Assembly: GCA_913062735.1 (NCBI GenBank) | Contig: CAJXWI010000146.1 | Coordinates: 1-6,664, forward strand | From: an uncultured Arcobacter sp. | Lineage (GTDB): Bacteria; Campylobacterota; Campylobacteria; Campylobacterales; Arcobacteraceae | Direction of reading: 5' to 3' | Length of the DNA stretch: 6,664 bases | Shown here: piece after piece, positions 1-5,645 of the stretch | How positions within the stretch are numbered: the first letter of the stretch is position 1 | Layout of the letters: each line of letters opens with the position of its first letter | The notes under the pieces: generated by a model | What the model was told of the DNA's origin: nothing | Databases searched by the model: none | Seen by the model: the letters and a program-made list of their open reading frames with translations, nothing else | Made by a program: the position numbers and the translations under genes

Positions 1-1
1 A

Positions 2-76
2 GAAATATATAGTAATAAAGTTTATAACGTAAAATATAATATAAATGATAATAATCTTTTAGAGTTTATTTATTAA
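2..76 (+). CDS. Possible C-terminal end of an upstream gene (partial)
   Basis: From the left edge, one forward frame stays open for 24 codons and ends at TAA 74-76; the other two forward frames close early (TAG at 10-12, TAA at 30-32). The encoded residues are rich in Asn, Tyr and Ile, as expected either of a real low-GC C-terminus or of chance AT-rich sequence. No motif is recognisable. A frame this short is not rare by chance, so this is only a candidate tail of a gene starting outside the window. Confidence 0.22.
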   Translation, partial: EIYSNKVYNVKYNINDNNLLEFIY

Positions 77-144
77 TCAGAAAATGAAATATATAACTCA
101 TTATTAGTTTAAAAAATATCTGTTAGTATTAATAAAAAAGCTTT
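77..144 (+). promoter_or_regulatory. Leader region upstream of metG
   Basis: This very AT-rich stretch holds the probable promoter of metG. A -10-like hexamer TAGTAT lies at 124-129, preceded by TGT (extended -10 style), but it would leave a very short leader. A perfect TATAAT also lies farther up at 35-40. There is no Shine-Dalgarno match before the ATG at 145, and I see no riboswitch-like or T-box-like structure. Confidence 0.25.
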
Positions 145-1689
145 ATGACTTTTGTCATTACTACACCTTTATACTATGTTAATGATAAACCTCATTTAGG
201 AAGTGTATATACAACAATAATTTGTGACTCAATAGCTAGGTATAAAAGGCTTGCAGGTGAAGATGTTATTTTCATCACTGGTGTTGATGAACATGGTTTA
301 AAAATACAAAGAACAGCTAATGAAAAGGGTATTGAACCAAAATCACATTGTGATGAAATCTCAGAAGTCTTTAATAATAATTGGAAAGATTGGAATATAT
401 CCTTTGACAAATTTATAAGAACAAGCTCAAAAAATCATGAATTTGTTGTTAATGAATTTTATGAAAGAGTAAAAGCATCAGATGATATCTATATGGGAGT
501 TCAAAAAGGTTGGTATTGTGTCGGTTGTGAAGAATTTAAAGATAATCCAGAAAACTCATCAACATACAAGTGTCCAATACATCAAAAAAATCTAGAATGG
601 AAAAATGAAGAGAATCTCTTTTTTAGGCTTTCAAAATATCAAAAAGAAATCGAGAAAATAATCAACGAACCTTCTTTTATAGAGCCAATAGAAAGAAAGA
701 ATGAAATTATAAATTTTGTTTCTAGAGGTTTAAAGGATTTTTCAATTTCAAGAACAAATGTTACATGGGGAATTCCAGTCCCTGGTTACGATAACCATAC
801 CTTTTATGTATGGTTTGATGCTTTACTTGGATATGTAAGTGCCATTAGTTCTGATGCGACAGAACATTCATTGGAAAAATCAATTAATGGAGGATGGCCA
901 GCTGATGTTCATTTTATTGGTAAAGATATTCTGAGATTCCATGCTGTATATTGGCCCGCAATGCTCATTTCTGCCAATATGAAAGTTCCTAAAAAGGTTT
1001 TTGGGCATGGCTTTCTTACAAGAGAGGGGCAAAAAATGGGTAAAAGCTTGGGAAATGTACTCGACCCTGATTTATTGCTTACAAAATATGGAAATGATCC
1101 TGTAAGGTGGTACCTCATTAAAGACATATCACTAGGAAATGATGGAGATTTTCAAGATAAAAGATTTGTTGACATTATCAATAATGACTTAGCTAATACA
1201 ATTGGTAATTTATTAAATAGAACATCATCTATGTCTAGAAAATGGTTTGATAATAAAGTGCCAAATAATGAAAATATTTTAAGTGATAATAAATTAGAGA
1301 ATTTTGCCAAAAATGCAGTTGAAAACTATATTTATAACTTTGATAACTACAAATTAGATTTAGCAGCTAATGAAGTACTTAGCCTAGCAATTAATACAAA
1401 TTTGTATTTGAATGATAATCAGCCATGGCTGCTAATAAAAGAGAAAGATAATCTACCTCTAGTTAAAGAAATTATTTATAACGTTTTAGAAAGTACCAGA
1501 ATAATAGGATTATTATTACTACCTTTATTGCCCGAATTATCTATAAAAATTAATGAACAACTTGGCTCTATATACAGAGAGGAAATTCCTTGGAAAAAAC
1601 AATTAATTTGGGGATTATTAGTTAGCAACTCAAGTCTTCCTAAACCCACTCCAATCATAAATAAACTTGAGTATGAGCAAAAATTATAG
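145..1689 (+). CDS. metG: Methionyl-tRNA synthetase (MetRS)
   Basis: Class I aminoacyl-tRNA synthetase that charges tRNA-Met with methionine in the cytoplasm, using ATP. The N-terminus MTFVITTPLYYVNDKPHLGS carries the HIGH-type motif as HLGS (17-20). A zinc-knuckle insertion follows, with Cys125, Cys128, Cys143 and His146 as probable ligands (one knuckle, C-x2-C and C-x2-H). The KMSKS loop is KMGKS at 297-301. In the helical anticodon-binding domain, Asn355 and Arg359 (NLLNR) and Trp428 (NQPW) match the residues that read the CAU anticodon in E. coli MetRS. At 514 residues it ends after that domain and lacks the C-terminal tRNA-binding dimerisation domain of longer MetRS forms. The ATG at 145 gives the family's usual N-terminus. 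Its 3' end overlaps the LptC-like gene, so the two are probably cotranscribed. Confidence 0.98.
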   Translation: MTFVITTPLYYVNDKPHLGSVYTTIICDSIARYKRLAGEDVIFITGVDEHGLKIQRTANEKGIEPKSHCDEISEVFNNNWKDWNISFDKFIRTSSKNHEFVVNEFYERVKASDDIYMGVQKGWYCVGCEEFKDNPENSSTYKCPIHQKNLEWKNEENLFFRLSKYQKEIEKIINEPSFIEPIERKNEIINFVSRGLKDFSISRTNVTWGIPVPGYDNHTFYVWFDALLGYVSAISSDATEHSLEKSINGGWPADVHFIGKDILRFHAVYWPAMLISANMKVPKKVFGHGFLTREGQKMGKSLGNVLDPDLLLTKYGNDPVRWYLIKDISLGNDGDFQDKRFVDIINNDLANTIGNLLNRTSSMSRKWFDNKVPNNENILSDNKLENFAKNAVENYIYNFDNYKLDLAANEVLSLAINTNLYLNDNQPWLLIKEKDNLPLVKEIIYNVLESTRIIGLLLLPLLPELSIKINEQLGSIYREEIPWKKQLIWGLLVSNSSLPKPTPIINKLEYEQKL

Positions 1690-2296
1690 ATTAATAATTT
1701 TCCTTCCATTATTTATGCTTGGTTGCGCTCCAAGTGTAATTGATGAAAATAAAGTTATACAAAAAATAGACAGTTTAGATATGACTATATTCTCTAAAAG
1801 TGGAGATAAAATATATTCTATTACCAGTCCAAATTCAAGTTATGACAATATTGAATTAAAATTCGAATTAAAAAAACCTATCATTAATATTCTCAATGGA
1901 GAAGCAACTAAATATATTATTAGTTCAGAAGAATCTACATTATCAGACAACAATAAACTCCTGAAATTGAAAGGGAATGTTAAATTAAAAACTCTTAAAA
2001 AGGATGGGGATTTTTTATATGCTGATAATTTTATTTGGAATATAGAAAATACTAACTATCTATTAGAGGGTAATATAAGATTTGAAAATCAAAATATCAT
2101 CTTAAATTCAGGAAAAGCCATATTGGGTTCAGATAACATAATTGAATTTTTCAATCCAGTAAAATATATAATTAAAGATGAAAATAACGAAAATAAATAT
2201 GAAATAAACTCAGAAAATGCTTTCTATAATTTAAATACTGAATCAGTAAGCTTTGAAGCAAAAGATAAAAGAGTTAAATCAATAATATATTTTTAA
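1673..2296 (+). CDS. lptC: LptC-like LPS-export lipoprotein (DUF1239 family)
   Basis: Predicted 207-residue envelope lipoprotein. The N-terminus MSKNYRLIIFLPLFMLGC has a positively charged start, a hydrophobic core and a lipobox ending in Cys18 (MLGC), followed by a short linker. The rest is beta-rich with repeated short strand patterns (for example LKLKGNVKLKT and YLLEGNIRFENQNIIL). This matches the LptC/OstA jelly-roll class, in which LptC passes lipopolysaccharide from the LptBFG transporter to LptA in the periplasm. I chose the ATG at 1673, which overlaps metG by 17 nt; a TTG two codons earlier (1667) is also possible. The stop at 2294-2296 overlaps the stop of the opposing gene. Family assignment is from fold-like pattern and lipobox, so another LptA/LptC-type beta protein cannot be excluded. 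Confidence 0.68.
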   Translation: MSKNYRLIIFLPLFMLGCAPSVIDENKVIQKIDSLDMTIFSKSGDKIYSITSPNSSYDNIELKFELKKPIINILNGEATKYIISSEESTLSDNNKLLKLKGNVKLKTLKKDGDFLYADNFIWNIENTNYLLEGNIRFENQNIILNSGKAILGSDNIIEFFNPVKYIIKDENNENKYEINSENAFYNLNTESVSFEAKDKRVKSIIYF

Positions 2297-2919
2297 ATTT
2301 TATTTTTTGAAAAAATATTATTAATTTTTTTGGACCAGTTATTAATCCATTTTTCATCAGACTTCGTAAAACACTTAGCACTCCAGCCTCCTATCAATAT
2401 AAAAGCCTTATTATTTATAGGTACAACTAAAATAGATGGGATTTCAGCGCAAAAATTATAAAATTCATCTCTTCCAGGATAAAATTTAGTGTTTGCCAAT
2501 GATATTAATTTCATATCTTTAATAGATCTCAGACAAGTTTCCCCAGGTTTAAAATCATTACTTGAAGTGATACCCCTCCTCAATATATTAACGCCATCAT
2601 TGTGGATTAATATTGCTGCTGCTGCTGTAGAAGTTAATATCGCTTCAGAACCCCATGCAAGTTCATCAATAACTTCATCCGGCATGTTTCTATCGAAGAG
2701 AAACTTATTTTCTCCTTTTAAAGCAGCTTTCTCACCAGCTAATGGTTCGAATTGTTTAAATAAAAAACCTATCAAAATAATAATTAACGAAGCTATTGCA
2801 GCTAACACTTGTGCTCTTTCAAGCTCAGGAGTGATTGTTTCTATTGAAATGAAATTTGCTATCTGAAAAATAAAGAGTATTACACCGACTGATATTAATG
2901 ATTTCCCATTGAATCCCAT
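2293..2919 (-). CDS. Cofactor assembly of complex C subunit B, CCB2/CCB4-like
   Basis: A 208-residue membrane protein resembling the CCB2/CCB4 family (formerly DUF2930), known from Chlamydomonas and cyanobacteria to help attach heme ci covalently to cytochrome b6 of the b6f complex. Two transmembrane segments are evident near the N-terminus (about residues 7-25 and 36-54). A soluble domain follows with the family-like stretches FEPLAGEKAALKGENKFLF, LAWGSEAILTSTAAAAILI and, near the C-terminus, VVPINNKAFILIGGWSAKCF. The domain should face the cytoplasm, the side where heme ci is attached; this is inference from the family. It is convergent with the LptC-like gene, their stops overlapping by 4 nt, and divergent from the next gene across 111 nt. 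A TATAAT on this strand lies 37 nt upstream. Confidence 0.83.
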   Translation of the reverse strand: MGFNGKSLISVGVILFIFQIANFISIETITPELERAQVLAAIASLIIILIGFLFKQFEPLAGEKAALKGENKFLFDRNMPDEVIDELAWGSEAILTSTAAAAILIHNDGVNILRRGITSSNDFKPGETCLRSIKDMKLISLANTKFYPGRDEFYNFCAEIPSILVVPINNKAFILIGGWSAKCFTKSDEKWINNWSKKINNIFSKNKI

Positions 2920-2956
2920 ATTTTAAATATGTTATTTCTAATTAAATTATGCAAAT

Positions 2957-2962
2957 ATTATA
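2957..2962 (-). promoter_or_regulatory. -10 element for the CCB2/CCB4-like gene
   Basis: The minus strand reads a perfect TATAAT here. Its downstream edge is 37 nt before the ATG at 2919, implying a leader of about 30 nt. No convincing -35 box is visible, which is common in this group. Confidence 0.5.
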
Positions 2963-3006
2963 TTGTTTAGTACATTTAAAATTACTCAAACATATGGTTT
3001 TTAATA

Positions 3007-3012
3007 TATAAT
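3007..3012 (+). promoter_or_regulatory. -10 element for the 3031 gene cluster
   Basis: A perfect TATAAT ends 18 nt before the ATG at 3031, implying a leader of roughly 12 nt. It probably drives the hypothetical gene, cobU and trmL, which follow with gaps of 10 and 2 nt. No clear -35 box is visible. Confidence 0.5.
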
Positions 3013-3030
3013 TAACCAAAACCTTTCAAA

Positions 3031-3342
3031 ATGAACCTAAACATCAATAAATATATACTTTCCCTTATCTTTACTGGCTTTATTTTTATTCTTATCCCTT
3101 CGACTACATACGCAAATGAAATTAATACTATAAATAAATATTTTGGTATTACTCAACAGAAGACTGTTATAAATTACGAAAAAAGTCAGCCCTCATCTAT
3201 CGACAACCCTGTAGTGGATCCAAATTTTAACACTATGAGATCAAAAGATACTGAGAGTTCAACTGCTACTTATATAGTTATAGGCTTATTAATTGCTGCA
3301 ACAATTATTCCTTTAGCAACATGGTGGTATTTCTCTAAATAA
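3031..3342 (+). CDS. Hypothetical small protein with signal peptide and C-terminal TM segment
   Basis: A 103-residue protein I do not recognise. Residues 1-28 look like a signal peptide: basic residue Lys7, a hydrophobic core from about Ile9 to Ile22, then a polar end (STTYA) with possible cleavage after Ala28. Without cleavage this part would be a signal anchor. The middle (about 29-78) is hydrophilic and Asn/Ser-rich without cysteines. A second hydrophobic segment spans about 80-100 and ends in WWYFSK, so the protein is probably anchored by its C-terminus with its middle outside the cytoplasmic membrane. The cobU start follows after 10 nt, suggesting cotranscription, but nothing visible links it to corrinoid metabolism. 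Confidence 0.85.
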   Translation: MNLNINKYILSLIFTGFIFILIPSTTYANEINTINKYFGITQQKTVINYEKSQPSSIDNPVVDPNFNTMRSKDTESSTATYIVIGLLIAATIIPLATWWYFSK

Positions 3343-3352
3343 TAGAGAATTT

Positions 3353-3913
3353 ATGAATGCCAAAGATTTAAGTATTAGTGAATATTCATCTTATATAGTT
3401 TTTATTACAGGGGGGACAAAGAGTGGCAAAAGTGAATTCGCGGAGCATCTTGCAAAGGAGGTAAAAAAATTATCATATGTTGCCTTATCTGAAAACAATT
3501 TGGATGATAAAGAATGGCAAGATAAAATTAATTTACATCGAAAAAGAAGGCCAAAAGATTGGAAATTAATAGAAACGACAGACATATTAAATACATTAAG
3601 GAAAGAAGAAGGTCCATTATTAATAGATTCTATTGGCGGATTCGTTATGAAAAGTATTGGCAAGGAACAAAATGAATGGTCAACAAAAATGAATTCACTT
3701 ATAAGTCTCTTAATGAAAAGAAAAAGCATAACAATTATTGTTGGAGAACAAGTAGGTTGGAGTTTGGTCTCTGAATATAAAATTGGTAATACATATATTG
3801 AAAGAATCGGCGAACTTCAAAAGAGAATAACCAAAATATCAAAAGATAATTGGCTGGCAATAAACGGCAGAGCAATCAAAATAGATGAAATAAGTATTGA
3901 AATACCTACTTAA
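3353..3913 (+). CDS. cobU: Adenosylcobinamide kinase / adenosylcobinamide-phosphate guanylyltransferase
   Basis: A 186-residue cytoplasmic bifunctional enzyme of the nucleotide-loop assembly steps of B12-type corrinoids. It phosphorylates adenosylcobinamide, then transfers GMP to give adenosylcobinamide-GDP. The P-loop is GGTKSGKS at 20-27. The stretch INLHRKRRPKDW places His62 and Arg66-Pro67 where Salmonella CobU has His46, the residue guanylylated during catalysis, and its RP pair. Later, VGEQVGWSLVSE and GNTYIERIGELQKRI match the family's conserved 'NEVG.G.VPE' and following helix. The segment after the Walker-B-like LLID reads SIGG where many homologues have ECVT, so this is a divergent member. 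About 15 residues precede the usual N-terminal strand, and a start slightly downstream is conceivable, though no other ATG fits. It follows the hypothetical gene by 10 nt and precedes trmL by 2 nt. Confidence 0.9.
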   Translation: MNAKDLSISEYSSYIVFITGGTKSGKSEFAEHLAKEVKKLSYVALSENNLDDKEWQDKINLHRKRRPKDWKLIETTDILNTLRKEEGPLLIDSIGGFVMKSIGKEQNEWSTKMNSLISLLMKRKSITIIVGEQVGWSLVSEYKIGNTYIERIGELQKRITKISKDNWLAINGRAIKIDEISIEIPT

Positions 3914-3915
3914 AA

Positions 3916-4398
3916 TTGGAAGTCGCTCTTTTTGAACCTAGAATCCCACAAAATACTGGTAATATTGCCAGATCATGTGCTGCATTTAATATACCTTTAA
4001 ATCTTATAGAGCCCTTGGGTTTTAAGCTAGAAGATAAATATTTAAAAAGAGCAGGATTAGACTATTGGCCTCTAGTTACTGTTAATCAGTATGAGAATTT
4101 TGAAAAATTTTTAGCGTCAAAATCAACAAAAAGAATAATTTCTTTTAGTAAAAAAAATGGATTATATTTGAAGGATTTTAAATTTAAGCAAGATGATATT
4201 TTGCTATTTGGGAGAGAAGATTCAGGATTACCCGATTCCATTATTGATAAAAGCGACTTTTTAATATCAATATTTATGCCGAATATACAGACTGGAAACA
4301 ATGATCAAAAAGGTGTTAGAAGTCTAAACCTTTCTGTAGCATGCGGAATTGCTATATATGAGGCCCACAAACAAATAAATTTTCAAAATGGTAATTAA
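3916..4398 (+). CDS. trmL: tRNA (cytidine(34)-2'-O)-methyltransferase, SPOUT family
   Basis: A 160-residue SPOUT-class RNA methyltransferase, nearly the length of E. coli TrmL (157). In E. coli TrmL uses S-adenosylmethionine to methylate the wobble ribose of two tRNA-Leu species. The three family motifs are present: PQNTGNIARS at 11-20 (Asn16, Arg19), the knot motif FGREDSGLP at 98-106, and VRSLNLSVACG at 134-144 with Arg135, Ser136 and Asn138. The start must be TTG at 3916: an in-frame TGA at 3898-3900 closes the frame upstream, no ATG or GTG lies between, and residues from Glu2 on match the conserved first strand. Only 2 nt separate it from the cobU stop and no Shine-Dalgarno is visible, so translational coupling to cobU is likely. 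The tRNA-Met gene begins 29 nt after its stop. Confidence 0.93.
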   Translation: MEVALFEPRIPQNTGNIARSCAAFNIPLNLIEPLGFKLEDKYLKRAGLDYWPLVTVNQYENFEKFLASKSTKRIISFSKKNGLYLKDFKFKQDDILLFGREDSGLPDSIIDKSDFLISIFMPNIQTGNNDQKGVRSLNLSVACGIAIYEAHKQINFQNGN

Positions 4399-4427
4399 GT
4401 ACAACCAATGCCTTACAATATTCCCAT

Positions 4428-4501
<74 letters not shown>

Positions 4502-4513
4502 TTTTCAATACTT

Positions 4514-4523
4514 TTCAATTGAA
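4514..4523. repeat. Short palindrome between tRNA-Met and clpS
   Basis: TTCAATTGAA is a perfect 10-bp palindrome 12 nt after the tRNA and about 45 nt before clpS. It is too short, and without a loop or U-run, to be a terminator. It could be an operator-like site or chance in AT-rich DNA. Confidence 0.2.
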
Positions 4524-4568
4524 GAACATAGGTGAAATTTTAATTTAATTAAACTATTAAAGACAATA

Positions 4569-4856
4569 ATGTTTAATTCACTCAGCACAGTCCTAGATCC
4601 AAAAAAATCTAAAGCAAAATATCCAGAAGCAAGAGTTATAGTTCTTGATGACAATTTTAATACTTTTCAGCATGTCGCAAATTGTCTTCTAACAATAATC
4701 CCAAGCATAAGTGAACAAAGGGCATGGGATCTAACCATCAAAGTTGACAAGACAGGATCTGCAGAGGTATGGAGAGGTAATCTTGAACAGGCAGAGCTAT
4801 ATCATGAGCAACTATTCAGCAAAGGATTAACAATGGCTCCAATTGAGAAAACATAA
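4569..4856 (+). CDS. clpS: ATP-dependent Clp protease adaptor ClpS
   Basis: A 95-residue adaptor of the ClpS family, which binds proteins with destabilising N-terminal residues and hands them to the ClpC/ClpA-ClpP protease. The core starts at about residue 18. VIVLDDNFNTFQHV (23-36) aligns with E. coli VILVNDDYTPMEFV, giving Asp27, Asp28 and Asn29 at the pocket positions Asn34, Asp35 and Asp36, and Phe33 at the gatekeeper Met40. The C-terminal half VWRGNLEQAELYHEQL and end LTMAPIEKT are of cyanobacterial type. Asp60 (KVDKTG) falls where E. coli has His66, a residue that contacts the bound N-terminus. Cyanobacteria often carry two ClpS paralogues with different specificities; which one this is cannot be decided here. 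ATG 4569 follows the tRNA by 67 nt, with no clear promoter box. The DUF1651 gene follows after 11 nt. Confidence 0.94.
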   Translation: MFNSLSTVLDPKKSKAKYPEARVIVLDDNFNTFQHVANCLLTIIPSISEQRAWDLTIKVDKTGSAEVWRGNLEQAELYHEQLFSKGLTMAPIEKT

Positions 4857-4867
4857 AATAAGTAAGA

Positions 4868-5119
4868 TTGACAGAAAATTTTTGGCTTATAAATTCGAAT
4901 CGTTCAAGGGTTAAAAGGTTTTCAAAGAATAATCAAAATAAAGATAAATTTTTTGAATATATGTTTATTGACTCTGGAAGAATTCTTGGTGTTTTAGGAA
5001 AAGAACCACCTCTTATGACAACCAGAGAAGAACTTAAAGTTGATAAAGCTAGAGATGAATGGAGAAAGTTAATCGCTCAAGGTTGGAGGAGAACCAAACC
5101 AGTTTGGGAAGACTATTAG
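4868..5119 (+). CDS. DUF1651 domain-containing protein
   Basis: An 83-residue soluble protein matching the DUF1651 pattern, a family of unknown function that I know only from Prochlorococcus and marine Synechococcus. Pattern positions visible are Trp6-Leu7, Val15 with Arg17-Phe18, Asp35 and Gly37, Pro47-Pro48-Leu49, Arg53, Ala61 to Trp65, Gly72-Trp73 and Pro78-x-Trp80. The C-terminal half is basic and Trp-rich. No signal peptide or membrane segment is present. The start is TTG at 4868: an in-frame TAA at 4859-4861 closes the frame upstream, and the first internal Met (32) would remove the conserved Trp6 and VxRF part. It lies 11 nt after clpS and is probably cotranscribed, but a functional link to ClpS is not shown. 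Its stop overlaps that of the small ORF on the other strand. Confidence 0.82.
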   Translation: MTENFWLINSNRSRVKRFSKNNQNKDKFFEYMFIDSGRILGVLGKEPPLMTTREELKVDKARDEWRKLIAQGWRRTKPVWEDY

Positions 5120-5247
5120 TATCCAATATTGTTACTAGGATTAGTTATATAAATTATGAGATTTAGGACGTAGTTAGCGGGTAAATTTAATGGCTTCAAA
5201 AGTAACAAAGCCATTCCTTGAGTCACATTAAATTCTTTATTTTTCAT
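5116..5247 (-). CDS. Small hydrophobic ORF, 43 residues, unknown
   Basis: An open frame on the minus strand from ATG 5247-5245 to TAA 5118-5116. It begins MKNKEFNVTQGMALLLLKPL, continues NLPANYVLNLIIYITNP and ends NNIGY. Residues about 12-34 are hydrophobic with two prolines, suggesting a membrane-associated peptide. Support for a real gene: a perfect TATAAT on the same strand 23 nt upstream (5276-5271), a charged start followed by a hydrophobic run, and a stop overlapping the convergent DUF1651 stop by 4 nt, as at the LptC/CCB junction. No Shine-Dalgarno is visible and I do not recognise the family. It could be chance, since the region is otherwise non-coding. Confidence 0.5.
   Translation of the reverse strand: MKNKEFNVTQGMALLLLKPLNLPANYVLNLIIYITNPSNNIGY
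5189..5215. repeat. Perfect 8-bp inverted repeat (hairpin)
   Basis: AATGGCTT at 5189-5196 pairs fully with AAGCCATT at 5208-5215 around an 11-nt loop. There is no T-run after it on either strand, so it is not a standard intrinsic terminator. It sits 70 nt after the DUF1651 stop and inside the small minus-strand ORF, so it could be a 3' end stabiliser for the clpS-DUF1651 transcript or simply part of that coding sequence. Confidence 0.4.
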
Positions 5248-5270
5248 AAAAAAATAAAAGTCTCATTTTA

Positions 5271-5276
5271 ATTATA
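5271..5276 (-). promoter_or_regulatory. -10 element for the 43-residue ORF
   Basis: The minus strand reads a perfect TATAAT, 23 nt before the ATG at 5247, implying a leader of about 17 nt. A TTGACA occurs on the same strand only 7 nt upstream (5289-5284), too close to act as its -35 box. Confidence 0.4.
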
Positions 5277-5372
5277 AAAAGACTGTCAAATACAAACTAA
5301 AAATACTAAAAAAAGATATAAGCATTTATTGAATAAGGATTTTCAAGATATCTAATATCTAAAACTTATTTT

Positions 5373-5409
5373 AAAAAATTATAGATTTAGGGTTACTTGG
5401 TAATTTTTT
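5373..5409. repeat. AT-rich inverted repeat, possible transcription end signal
   Basis: AAAAAATTA (5373-5381) pairs with TAATTTTTT (5401-5409) around a 19-nt loop containing a GGGTTACTTGG stretch. The A-tract before and T-tract after resemble an AT-rich terminator usable in either direction, but the stem has no G-C pairs, so stability is low. In this base composition chance is a fair explanation. Confidence 0.25.
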
Positions 5410-5428
5410 TAAACAAAGAATTCCACGT

Positions 5429-5434
5429 TATAAT
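5429..5434 (+). promoter_or_regulatory. -10 element for the 49-residue ORF
   Basis: A perfect TATAAT ends 38 nt before the ATG at 5473, implying a leader of about 30 nt. No -35 consensus is visible; only a T-run lies about 20 nt upstream. Confidence 0.45.
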
Positions 5435-5472
5435 TTAATAATCCCTACTATTTATTACTTAATAAATACATA

Positions 5473-5622
5473 ATGAAATATCTCATCTCAAGCAAAAGAT
5501 CAAGAGCTTTATTTGGTATTGGAATAGTTGCTATAAGTATTGGATTAATATCAAAAAAAGTAATTAACTATCCAACTGGAGGATGTATGAAAGGTACTCA
5601 AGAAATAACCTTTAATATCTAG
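5473..5622 (+). CDS. Small single-TM ORF, 49 residues, unknown
   Basis: An open frame from ATG 5473 to TAG 5620-5622. The N-terminus is basic (Lys8, Arg9, Arg11). A hydrophobic, Gly/Ile-rich segment at about residues 12-26 follows, and then KKVINYPTGGCMKGTQEITF. The layout suggests a single-pass membrane peptide or an uncleaved signal sequence. The YPTGGCMKGT tail with Cys38 looks constrained; I have a vague memory of similar short picocyanobacterial proteins but cannot name a family. A TATAAT lies 38 nt upstream. It converges on the thioredoxin-like gene, with 23 nt between the stops and no clear terminator. Confidence 0.68.
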   Translation: MKYLISSKRSRALFGIGIVAISIGLISKKVINYPTGGCMKGTQEITFNI

Positions 5623-5645
5623 CCATTAATAATCTTATATTTTCC

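Larger units (their letters stand above)
5120..5472. other. Region between the DUF1651 gene and the 49-residue ORF
   Basis: No gene of normal size is present on either strand. The left third is occupied by the 43-residue minus-strand ORF (5116-5247), and a TATAAT on minus lies at 5271-5276. From about 5277 to 5428 the DNA is A/T-run rich. It shows only an inverted repeat near 5373-5409 and the small AGATA/TATCT repeat at 5346-5360. A TATAAT on plus at 5429-5434 heads the next small ORF. I see no canonical terminator with a U-tract after the DUF1651 gene. Confidence 0.6.

Noticed and set aside
909..1127. Open frame on minus opposite the KMSKS region of metG
   Set aside because: Lies wholly inside metG, and its composition reflects the antisense of conserved MetRS codons. 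No promoter or recognisable motif.
2489..2866. 125-codon open frame on + opposite the CCB2/CCB4-like gene
   Set aside because: Antisense shadow of the alanine/isoleucine-rich CCB segment. The minus-strand reading has membrane segments and family motifs, a start with a TATAAT, and full length.
3391..3729. 112-codon open frame on minus opposite cobU
   Set aside because: The cobU frame carries a P-loop and catalytic His region, whereas the antisense product has no motif and no promoter.
5190..5231. 13-codon ORF on + (ATG 5190 to TAA 5229-5231) spanning the hairpin
   Set aside because: Too short to support and without a promoter or ribosome site. The opposite strand has a longer frame with a TATAAT.
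5284..5289. TTGACA on the minus strand as a -35 box
   Set aside because: Only 7 nt from the TATAAT at 5276-5271, far from the normal 16-18 nt, so probably chance.
5346..5360. AGATA/TATCT inverted repeat as a regulator site
   Set aside because: Five-base arms in AT-rich DNA are expected by chance, and no gene start is close enough.
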